NCBI GenBank assembly: GCA_029339505.1 | Contig: JAQISU010000114.1 | Coordinates: 2,280,501-2,344,500, forward strand | Length of the DNA: 64,000 nucleotides | Direction of reading: 5' to 3' | DNA from: Unio delphinus | Lineage: Eukaryota > Mollusca > Bivalvia > Unionida > Unionidae | Shown: piece after piece, positions 11,573 to 21,299 of the stretch | Layout of the letters: the number at the start of each line of letters is the position of its first letter | How positions within the stretch are numbered: the first letter of the stretch is position 1 | Program-made: the position numbers and the translations under genes | Notes under the pieces: generated by a model | What the model saw: only the letters and a program-made list of their open reading frames with translations | The model's database searches: none | Told to the model about the DNA's origin: nothing

Positions 11573-11992
11573 AACAGGTGAATCTTATATTGTAATTATT
11601 TCTGTAAGTTTGGTTTTTAAAAAGGCATATGATAAATGTATAATAGAAAAATGATGTGAAGAAAATTATAACAACCGGACCTTGGTAAAATTTGCAGAGA
11701 AGTTGACATTATATTGACAACAAAAACAGATAAGACAATATTACTAACCCCAAAATAATATTTTGGGTTGTTTCAAAGAAAGATTTCTTACTTTTGCACT
11801 TTTATTTCCTGACATTTAAGAAAGGCTTTCAGTCTCCTTTCTCCATAATGGGAGGGAAGCTGAAGTGGCAACATGTCCTCTGGCAGCCCCTCAATCCTTA
11901 TCTGCCCTGCAGCTACCTTCTTGTAGGGAAATTTCTGATGCTTACCTGCTGCTTTAGCTGCAAGTAAAGCATAATAGACTTGTGATCCATAC

Positions 11993-13847
11993 TGACATAA
12001 AAACAAAACTTAACTTACATCTATACATATATATTTACATCTATACATGTATTTTACATAAACGTGCATAGTCCTTATGCTGTTGAAAGCCACCCGATTT
12101 GGATAACAAGGTATTATCAAAGTAGCAGTTGGTCATTAATGGAGACAGAGTAATCTTAATGCGCTCTACTTTGTTGCAAGATTTTTATGAAAGTGAACAC
12201 CATTCAGTTAATTTTATGTAAACATGTAGAGTTCACTTACACTTACATATCACTTCCATTTCTGAATATATGGAACTTTGGAGCTTCAATAATTAAAAAG
12301 ATACTGAAAGTCATTAAGGCTTTGAAGAAGTATACATGTTGTGGAAGTATAAATATGGCTCATGTTAAAGCCCATGACAATATATAACACTAGCATAGAA
12401 AAGTCCAGAGAGCTGCCATATAACATCCATTCCAAATTTATATGTAAATGTGGAACACTATAGTTATTTAAGCTGTAAGCTCAAAGGCATAGCAGAGGTG
12501 AATTTATCATACTGCTACAAGTATTGCTGTGCTTATGTAGGTGATAGGCTGAAGTTACCTGTAAAAGTGTTCTGTTGGAAATATATACTACCTCTCTATC
12601 TTTAGCAGAATTTAACGTTTTTCTAATGGTGGTATATAAACCCATCAACTGTTCCATTATATTATGACATATATTCTGATATACAAGTATATTTGATAGT
12701 TTATGAGAAATAGTTACAAAGAAAAATGTAAATTGTTTTTGTTTTTGACAGCCCAAATTATATCCCCACTTATTTCCTTAAGTCAACTTGTAAGGTATTT
12801 AACACTCATTACTAATTTAGATATTTATTCTTAATTGGTGGTTTGTTTTCGCATATGCTGCTAGTACTAGTATTAGTAACCCCACTTTGAGGATGCTGAG
12901 CTATGACATAGTAGCTTATATGCTGCATGCTATGTTCTTTCCATTCCTTCTGTTTAATTTATTGTATAAATTATTCAAGTGAACTTGCACCCCTGTCCAC
13001 GCAATTCCTTCACAGCCATCTTGTTGTCAGTGTCTATAAAATTAAATATATAAATATTCAAGGCTGTTTTTGAAATATAACATTTATAATAGTGACATAA
13101 AAATAGAATGCAATAAGACAGCTTTGTTTGTGAAGTTAAGTTTCCAAAACACATACTAATCCTACTACATCTGTTTAGTCATTATATTTTCCCAACTGTT
13201 TTAATGCTTTATAGCAAAAAAGCACAAGACAAAGCATGTGTGAAAGTTTACCTATTGGTTTTATAATAAACAATATTTGAACAAATACTCTGGAGTATTA
13301 CAACAGACATTACATTATTCACTCACATCACAAAATCAGTACATCTGATGATCAAAGAAAGTATGTACAACTGGGCCAGAAAAAGAACATTATAATAGAA
13401 ACAATTAATTTTATTCATCCTAAAAAAGTTGTCGTGGACCTATCAAATAATATTTAAATAGCAGAAATGGCAGTCAATAATGTTTTCCATATTACTGAAG
13501 AGCAAGTGAATTTATTAATTAATTATTAACTTTTAGAAATAATAGAGTGCAATAAATTACTGTTGCTAAGTGAAATACCATAATGTATTTTTTATGGAAA
13601 AAAAAAAGACTTTTAACACCAATTAGTTTTAGAGGGAACCAATGAGTTATGGAAGGATACAACTAATACTAACACAGCAGCAAATCTAGAACTAAACAAG
13701 ACATTTTTATATTATTTATTGATAAAGTACCATTACATTATTGTCTTCATTGGCATCACAATGTTTTAGGTTTCCTTTGAATGCTTTTATATGAAATTTC
13801 ACACAAATATATAGTGACCATGTTGCCTTTAAGAAGAAATGTATATG

Positions 13848-13889
<42 letters not shown>

Positions 13890-14220
13890 CATGCACTGTA
13901 ATGTATTGTTAAAGGAGAATTGGTGCTTCATCTGACATCTCAGACCCCTCAAATTAGAATTGGATATTAAAATTGTAATACTCAACCTTTTAAACAAATT
14001 ACACCACACTGTCTAAAATTAAGTAATCACATATCTACTCCTGTTTACAGGTTTTTGTGTGTCTAGCATCATGCAGAAGGCAAAAAATGTCATGTCATGC
14101 CTGAAATGTATTTTTTTCACACACACACAAAACCAATAACATCATAATGGAGTATTTGCAACCCCTGGAATATATAAAATTATTTGATGGAAATTTTTTA
14201 AGTGTAACAGTTAAACTTAC
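11993..14220. other. Intron sequence, no further exon confirmed
   Basis: Long intron of the chromodomain gene. A short minus-strand stretch at about 12555-12600 has possible splice sites but no family resemblance. A (CA)n tract lies at 13849-13891. Confidence 0.4.
13849..13891 (+). repeat. (CA)n microsatellite
   Basis: About 21 CA units with one CAAA interruption, intronic. Confidence 0.95.
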
Positions 14221-14471
14221 CTTTTGAGCAATAGGAAAGCAATTCCAGTTGGATGTGAGGCCTTTCTTTGAAAAACTGCAATGCCTGTCCAGCGCCAAGT
14301 TCAATTTGTTCGTTATCAATGTAACCTAGGCAGGCAAGTGAGACACCAACTTTGTGAAGCTCTTGAACCTACAATTTAAGTGAATTTAATTTGTTCAACC
14401 CAGATTTAAATGTAATATTATAAAATAATATGCATATATAATATAAAGATTTCTTCGGCTTGCCTTCATAT

Positions 14472-15374
14472 GAGAGATTTATTTAAGTGACTGTAATGTC
14501 AACTGTCACTCACTGAGAGATTTATTTAAGTGATTGTAATGTCAACTGTCACTCACTGAGAGATTTATTTAAGTGACTGTAATGTCAACTGTCACTCACT
14601 GAGAGATTTATTTAAGTGACTGTAATGTCAACTGTCACTCACTGAGAGATTTATTTAAGTGATTGTAATGTCAACTGTCACTCACTGAGAGATTTATTTA
14701 AGTGATTGTAATGTCAACTGTCACTCACTGAGAGATTTATTTATGTGATTGTAATGTCAACTGTCACTCACTGAGAGATTTATTTAAGTGATTGTAATGT
14801 CAACTGTCACTCACTGAGAGATTTATTTAAGTGACTGTAATGTCAACTGTCACTCACTGAGAGATTTATTTAAGTGATTGTAATGTCAACTGTCACTCAC
14901 TGAGAGATTTATTTATGTGATTGTAATGTCAACTGTCACTCACTGAGAGATTTATTTAAGTGATTGTAATGTCAACTGTCACTCACTGAGAGATTTATTT
15001 ATGTGATTGTAATGTCAACTGTCACTCACTGAGAGATTTATTTATGTGATTGTAATGTCAACTGTCACTCACTGAGAGATTTATTTATGTGATTGTAATG
15101 TCAACTGTCACTTACTGAGAGATTTATTTAAGTGATTGTAATGTCAACTGTCACTCACTGAGAGATTTATTTAAGTGACTGTAATGTCAACTGTCACTCA
15201 CTGAGAGATTTATTTAAGTGATTGTAATGTCAACTGTCACTCACTGAGAGATTTATTTATGTGATTGTAATGTCAACTGTCACTCACTGAGAGATTTATT
15301 TAAGTGATTGTAATGTCAACTGTCACTCACAGAGAGATTTATTTATGTGATTGTAATGTCAACTGTCACTCACT
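14472..15374 (+). repeat. 43-bp minisatellite, 21 copies
   Basis: The unit starts GAGAGATTTATTTAAGTGAT and ends CAACTGTCACTCACT. The array spans 903 bp, exactly 21 units. Copies differ almost only at two positions, giving three types: AAGTGAC (A), AAGTGAT (B) and ATGTGAT (C). In order they read A B A A B B C B A B C B C C C B A B C B C. Type A dominates the left and C the right. It lies in an intron of the chromodomain gene. Confidence 0.97.
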
Positions 15375-15380
15375 GAATTG

Positions 15381-16036
15381 TTTCATCACATCTCATCCTA
15401 TCTTCAATCAGTCTTAAAATTTTAAAAAGCATTGATATATAAATGTGTATGTATCAACTAAATTGATAAATATGATTAGCTATTCAAGAACAGAAAACAT
15501 TGGTGAAGAATGGGACTTTGGAATGACATCTAAACATCATCCAAAAAATGAAACTGTATTTCACTGGCAACTTAAAAATACACAGTCACGATCTGGAATA
15601 CATTCAATGTGCCTCTCCCATTCCCATTCTTTAATTCTTAAAACTAACCTTTACCATAACATAGTAAAACTTTCAATATACTGTATATCTGGTAATAATG
15701 GGTTGCAGGTTTACCTGTTTTGCTTTTCATAGTCAAACTAGTATGGCATGGCATGGCATGGCAATCCCCATGCTTTTTTATTATTAAGCCCACACCACTC
15801 TGACAATACTATATATGTAGTAGTTATTCTGGCTATTAGTACATAATTACAATTTTTTTCAATAACTTGGGTATATTGCAAATTTGACCCCCTCTTACAT
15901 ACCCCCAAGTAAGGGGCCTAAAAACTATCCATCATACAAACAGTTACTGCACTGGCAATCTATGTACATAACAATACAGTTTGAGATAAATTAAAGAATG
16001 AAAAATGTGAATACAATACATTTGTAATGTACTTAC
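15381..16036. other. Intron sequence, no feature
   Basis: Between the minisatellite and the exon at 16037. The frame at 15445-15732 has no recognisable content. A short (GGCAT)n run lies at about 15743-15762. Confidence 0.4.
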
Positions 16037-16235
16037 AAAATTAGCCAACTTTTTAAGCAACAAGTATCTGGCTTTCTTGGGTTCCTCAGAAACAGCTCCT
16101 TTAGGTACCTGACGTGTCTCATCAGCATAACAGTTTTTATCTTCTTGTGGGAGCTGTTTCCATCCAGCTGCCCAGTCAGAAATGCTTGAAAATTTATCTG
16201 TAAATCAATAAATTCATACAAGATGCATTTAGCAA

Positions 16236-16238
<3 letters not shown>

Positions 16239-16313
<75 letters not shown>
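16239..16313 (+). repeat. (TA)n microsatellite
   Basis: About 37 TA units, intronic. It generates spurious Ile-Tyr frames. Confidence 0.95.
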
Positions 16314-16316
<3 letters not shown>

Positions 16317-16582
16317 ACTATAAGATATAAAGTCAGGAAATGTATTTAGGTGTGCAAGTGTGTTAGTGCATACATGTATGAAAAAGCTGTTCATACAAAG
16401 CAAGATATCTGTGATTTCATGAGAAATCACAAAAAAAGCAAATAATTTTTTGTATATAGTCAAGTGTTTTAAATCGAAGAGCTAAGTTTGACTATTTGTG
16501 CTGATATAATAATATACTTTATAATTGCTTTAACATGAAGTAATTTCTAACAAAGGTAGTACTGATTCAGAACAAGTTAAAT

Positions 16583-16904
16583 TTTTGTTTGTTTGATTAG
16601 GATTTTTAACGTAGCTTTAACAATTTTTCAGTCATATCGCTACGATGTCTGCAGTGAGGCAGTTTATAGTGATGTCTAGCACTGAGACATCATGCCGCAG
16701 ACATGTAGCATGTTGTCTCACCCATTCACATTATCCTGACACCAGGCCGACCAGTCCTAACACTAACCTCTTAATGCTGAGCGTCAAGCGAGGCAGCTGT
16801 TAGTACCATTTTTGTAAGTCTTTGGTATGACTCGGCCGGGGATCAAACCGACGACCTCCCGCTTCCGGGGCGGACGCTCTAACCACTAGGCCACCGGAGC
16901 GGTT
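16583..16904 (-). mobile_element. tRNA-headed SINE, family B
   Basis: Read on the minus strand: box A GGTGGCCTAGTGGTTAGAGCG, anticodon-arm region, box B GGTTTGATCCCCGG, then a body with CATACCAAAGAC and a tail through CTACGTT. Flanked by a perfect 12-bp target duplication, AACAAGTTAAAT (16571-16582 and 16905-16916). Full length is about 320 bp. Confidence 0.9.
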
Positions 16905-17984
16905 AACAAGTTAAATAACTAATACACTAGTGACTGAAAATATAATTGGACAACATCATTTAAGTGCTAATGATAACACAGTTATTGGATTTAACAGATG
17001 TCGATATACATGCTAAAATGATTTTTTAGAGAAAATGCAGTGCATGACTGGAGGATTCTAGCAGTATTAACAGTTGAATCATTAATTGGAAAAATGTAAT
17101 AGCTTGATAATGTCAATAAAAGAGAGATAGAGAAAACAATTATGAATTAACATGATTAGAAGATTCAGAACCTTATTTCCATAGGAAAGGGGAAGGGAAA
17201 ACCAACATACTTTATTCTGGTAAAGTGAGTGTGGCCTTATATATAGCAGTCGGTAACCTCTGCAAAGTATTTCACATTTTTAAAATGAATTACTGCTGAT
17301 ATATGTTACGTGTGTCAGCTTATCACAGTAATTTTCACTTTTGTCAAACATTCCTATTTTGTTTTACTAAGTGTTAATTAAACCCTTTTGTTCAAACACA
17401 TTTAATTTGATCCATCTTTATGAAAACAAATCAAAACTTTATATTCTAGCCCATTACTAATGTGATCAAAAGTTATTCTGAACTTCAGTTATGTTTTATG
17501 CAATTAAATGAACCCAAAAAGCAACAACAAAAATTAAAATGAAGAAAATGTACACAAAGCAATTTCATTGTAAGCAATTAATGTGTTGACAATTAACAAG
17601 GCAAAGAAACAAATCCAACTGTACCTTTGTTTTTTTTTTAACAAACAGGTTATATCCTGAGACACCTTTGCAATAGTAACATTTTTGGCAAGTGTAATGT
17701 CAGTTATTTTTCTTCCACGAAGTGTTTTCAATCCAGTCCTGAATTATAAAATATTTTGATTATTATGCTTATGCATTCCAAAGAGAAAACTTACAAAATG
17801 AAATATTGGCAATTTACAAAACTTGGATATCAACTAGCCACATGACTTAATTTTGCTAAGTATGGGAATGACAACATTTATTTCAAAAGTAACAAGAACC
17901 ACTTGTAGCTTTAACATGGTAGATAAAATATATTCTATGCATTAATCAAATTTAGAAGTGACAATTTATTTAACTTACAAGGGG

Positions 17985-18735
17985 TACTGGAATGCTGATT
18001 GGTCTAAGATCATTAATATCTCACCTCTGTCATTGTGAGTTTGATTCATGCCATGGTCAAAATGGGCATGTGAGAAATGTTGCCACCATTACCAGGGGCA
18101 GATTAAGGCTCACTAGTGCCCTAAAGACTGACAATACTTGGTGCCCCCCAAACCCCTTCCTTTCCACACTGACCCAGTCCATTCTAGTCGTTGACCTGTC
18201 TGACCAGATATACAATGCAGTTTGCAGCAGTACAAAAGATCATTGATGCTGTATGACATCTTACCAGTGTAGTGGTCTTAGATTTCCAAGGATATCGCAC
18301 ACATCATATCTGAGGCACAGAGGTCAGTCGAGAATATTCCACAAGAGGAAATATGTGAAAATGTTAATGATCTTACTGACCGACAGAGGTCAGAGTGCAC
18401 TGCACCAGTAGTGCCACTTGTGGTACACCTGGGAAGATAATCCTAGGGTGCACCATGATCAAGAAACAGAACATTATAATCAATTTGCACTAGTTTTATC
18501 AACATATTTTTTTTACAAATCTTCATTTATTTTTGTTTGCTCTCACTCTTTTTTCAACTTTGTGGTGCCTCCTTTGGCCCTGTTGCACTAAGCATGTTCT
18601 TAGTCTGCTTAATGGTTAATACGCCCCTTACTATTACCCCATAGGTCAGGGGTTCTTACTCCACCAAATATACTAGCCACTATATATAGTCTATCATGTT
18701 CTTAAATAAATGGTGTTAAACCACAAAAACTAAAA
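17985..18735 (+). mobile_element. SINE family A split by a later insertion
   Basis: The head (GATTGGTCTAAGATC, CATCTCACCTCTGTC-like block, GAGAAATGTTGCCA) lies at 17985-18094. The family body and tail (CTCCACCAAATATACTAGCC, TGGTGTTAAACCAC) resume at about 18629. The roughly 535 bp between interrupt the family alignment. Confidence 0.65.
18095..18628. mobile_element. MITE-like insertion inside a SINE
   Basis: It starts AGGGGCAGATTAAG and ends TTAATACGCCCCT, short inverted ends over about 12 bases. No coding content. The target duplication is unclear (ATTACC-like sequence on both sides), so the exact ends are provisional. Confidence 0.5.
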
Positions 18736-19126
18736 ACACACTTTTGTTTATAAATGTTTCCCTTCGCCTACATCAAGTTAAATGATAGGTAATCATGTGA
18801 AGTTAAATGATTGAGTTATATTGAGCAAGAGAATCTAAAAATTTTATACACTTTACAGCATTTGAATGCCTTATGATCACCTATAAGTACTTTGTGATTG
18901 ATATTATTAATCAACATGGTTGTATGAAGCAATTTCATTTTCACTTAAATTTTTAAAGTTTGCAGTTACAGTTATTTAAAAAAATGCAAGTGATACTCGT
19001 TAATTTAAACGAAATATAAACATAAAAATCACCTTTGAAAATTATATATCTTAAATTTTTGAAAAAAATGTAATAACTGCTTTGTTATAATGAACTATCA
19101 CCACAATAATGACAAAATAATTTTAC

Positions 19127-19272
19127 CTTCACCACATTTTCATTTAATCCAGATTTTGACACAGCCTCCAATATCAAAATTCTACATTTTTTCCCTTGCT
19201 TGTCATCTCCTTATCCCAAAGGGATTCAAGGATGACAAGCTGTTCTGTCGAGATCGCTGTCCGCTCTGAACT
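19127..19272 (-). other. Homeodomain N-terminal exon (1-nt short)
   Basis: Acceptor CAACAG at 19273 and donor GTAAAA at 19126. Reading starts SSERTAISTEQLVILESLWD and shifts frame at a run of six A. After the run it reads ILILEAVSKSGLNENVVK. Both ends are phase 0, so 147 nt are expected against 146 present. Confidence 0.65.
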
Positions 19273-19559
19273 CTGTTGAAAAATAACATCAACAAATCAA
19301 AATATTATAATACTGATAATGACAATAATATTAACAGAGAATGTGGGTTAAGAATAATAATTATAACAAATATCAAAATTCTACATGCATAAGCCATAAT
19401 AGAGCCACAAAGTCATTTTGAACTTATTGATCATTTAAGAACTTACACCTTGAACATATGATTAAAAATTTTAAATCAACTGTGACTACATTTGTTTATA
19501 AATTTAGACATTTGCAAAACACAAAAGAAAATTACAAAATTTTGGTAAACTTGTGGTTT

Positions 19560-19880
19560 TAGGTCAACAAGTCCCGTACAGAAAAATCTCACCAATTCAC
19601 ATGAACTTCTCATAAGCTGCACATGAGAACCATGTTAGAAACGTATGCAAATTGGGTAGTTTTTGCAAGCTCATGTGTGCAGTTTCTTAGATCTTGTGAG
19701 CCATGGAAAAACTAACCAAATTCTCACATGTGCGGAGTTTGCTCACGTGAGAATTTGAATCTTCACATGAGAAAGTTTAACTTAAAAAACATTCTTTTCC
19801 ATTACATCTGACCATGTTTCAAAATAAGGCAGAGTTCTAATTTCTCATGTGAGTTATCACGTGAGAAATTTGGACTTTGA
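19560..19880. promoter_or_regulatory. E-box-rich palindromic patch
   Basis: Many CACATG/CATGTG/CACGTG hexamers lie within 320 bp, including GCTCACGTGAGAA and an interrupted palindrome, TTTCTCATGTGA with TCACGTGAGAAA, near 19847. CACGTGA-type sites are bound by bHLH-ZIP factors. It lies 5' of the homeodomain exon on the minus strand. A regulatory role is inference. Confidence 0.35.
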
Positions 19881-20226
19881 TTCTGATCAAAGTATCGTCA
19901 AATAGACATCGTTTCTGTTTTGCAAATCTTGTTACTTTGTTGTTTTCATATATAAAAAATCTGTCAATTTATTTAATGACAGTGCGTTTGACTCTTTACC
20001 TTGACCCAAGAATCATCTCTTTTGGACTGCAAAAGTATGTACACATTGAAGCATGAAGATGTGGTCTTAAAAATAAAAAATAAACTCGTAACGGTTAACC
20101 GAAAAGTAAAATGCTGATGCATGCCAGATACCGGAAAACATATTTTTGTGACAGCTTTGTCTCGCACATGCATAGTTTTACTCAAATTAAGCAATAACCA
20201 GATATCTTATAATTTTCTGACATTGT

Positions 20227-20295
20227 TTATACAAGTATCAAGGAATTTGTTTGAACATTGTTTATACAAGTATCAAGGAATTTGTTTGAACATAT
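20227..20295 (+). repeat. Short tandem duplication (about 36 bp x2)
   Basis: Two adjacent copies of ATTGTTTATACAAGTATCAA followed by GGAATTTGTTTGAAC. Confidence 0.85.
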
Positions 20296-20365
20296 TAATG
20301 TACGTATCACTATTCATAAAACAAAAGTCTCTTCAAAACAAACTTGGCATTGAAGTCTCGTATAA

Positions 20366-20520
20366 CCGATTACGGGATAACTCGGCCCATAGCAGAGTCG
20401 GCACACTAACGTTCTCGGCCCATAACGAACTCGGCCCACCCAAATCGGCCCATAACGTACTCGGCACATTTACGTACTCGGCCCCATTACGTACTCGGCC
20501 CCATTACATACTCGGTCCAC
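20366..20520 (+). repeat. Iteron array CGGCCCATAACGTACT
   Basis: Seven to eight spaced copies of a motif like ACTCGGCCCATTACGT, degenerate at the left and regular at the right. The layout mirrors the terminal iterons of the MULE at 2.8/7.1 kb but the motif differs. No inverted partner array was found in the window, so it may be a solitary transposon end. Confidence 0.75.
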
Positions 20521-20529
20521 GATTTATAT

Positions 20530-21299
20530 AAAAGTAATGTTGATGTAATGTTTTATTTTTCAACAGTCATTTCATTTGTCTTTTAATTTTTGTACGTTTC
20601 TTTATGCTTAGTGCATCTGTGTATGATTTGTAAACTTTAATTAACTTCACTTTTAAACTGTAATGTACTGGTAGTAACTTTTTCTCTGTTCAAGACATTG
20701 TCCCATTGTTGACCAAATTTACGATTGTCTTCTGACAACAATAGCAACCCATAGTATGTAAAGACGAAACTCAGTAGAATAAATATAAAAAGCTTCATTT
20801 TGCTAACCATTGATGCCGGATAATATTGTTGATGCTGGTGTGAAACTTAATCTCCCACTGTCAACCTATCTCATTGCATGATGAAAGGATGGGCTTTTTT
20901 GGAACCAATTAGAGTGTCCTGTGGGGCATGGATCATCCCATTCTACTGTATGTATATCAAAAATGAACTACAGAAATATTAACTAACTTACGAAAGACAC
21001 AAATTCTATTATGTAGACCAGTTGTTAAGAAATATCTGATAACGAAAATACAATTTATTTGATTTATAAAATTAAGTCATACTTGAGTGAATATGTATGC
21101 AAAGGCACTTAAAACAAAAAGTTTACGAACAGTCCGCCTTCTTTGGCGCCTCAAACGAACTCAACGGATGCTGCTCGCTGGCCTGTAGTGTACATGTAGA
21201 AGAGTACATTTGAACCAAGAGACCGAATTTCGCGCGCGGGCAACGTTTAGCAAGGACCACGCTGCTTAGAAAGAAAGTCACTTATTGTTCTCCTGCAAC
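20530..21299. other. Non-coding, possible promoter of the 21.3-kb gene
   Basis: No coding signal. The GC-richer stretch at about 21130-21270, just before the ATG at 21300, contrasts with the AT-rich surroundings and could hold a promoter. Confidence 0.35.

Larger units (their letters stand above)
9144..19272 (-). pseudogene. Homeodomain / HMG-like / chromodomain gene, probably broken
   Basis: Exons inferred from GT-AG sites: 19272-19127, 17738-17625, 16197-16037, 14368-14221, about 11978-11792 (or from 11991), 10494-9959 and 9277-9144. Exons 1-2 encode a divergent homeodomain (STEQLVILESLW, then WIENTSWKK with Trp/Asn of helix 3). Exons 2-3 encode an HMG-box-like stretch (SGYNLFV, then ISDWAAGWKQLPQEDKNCY). 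Exon 5 has an IRIEGLPED...PSHYGERRL segment that recalls GTF2I repeats. Exon 6 is Ser/Thr/Pro-rich with a 28-residue repeat. Exon 7 is a chromodomain ending in TAA. Phases fit except that exon 1 is 146 nt where 147 is needed and exon 2 is 114 where 115 is needed. Both shortfalls lie at A-runs, and exon 2 also has an in-frame TGA. Decay or homopolymer sequencing errors plus one real nonsense codon would explain this. An upstream start exon was not found. Confidence 0.6.

Noticed and set aside
10691..11791. Extra exons between 10494 and 11792 in the chromodomain gene
   Set aside because: The phases of the flanking exons already match (AA + G), and only a SINE and a microsatellite are present.
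14472..15374. Regular array that might be taken for CRISPR
   Set aside because: Units are head-to-tail with no unique spacers and the DNA is clearly eukaryotic. It is a minisatellite.
16583..16904. tRNA gene from box A/box B match
   Set aside because: The tRNA-like head continues into a SINE body, has target duplications and recurs at 23.9 and 40.6 kb. Treated as a SINE, not a tRNA gene.
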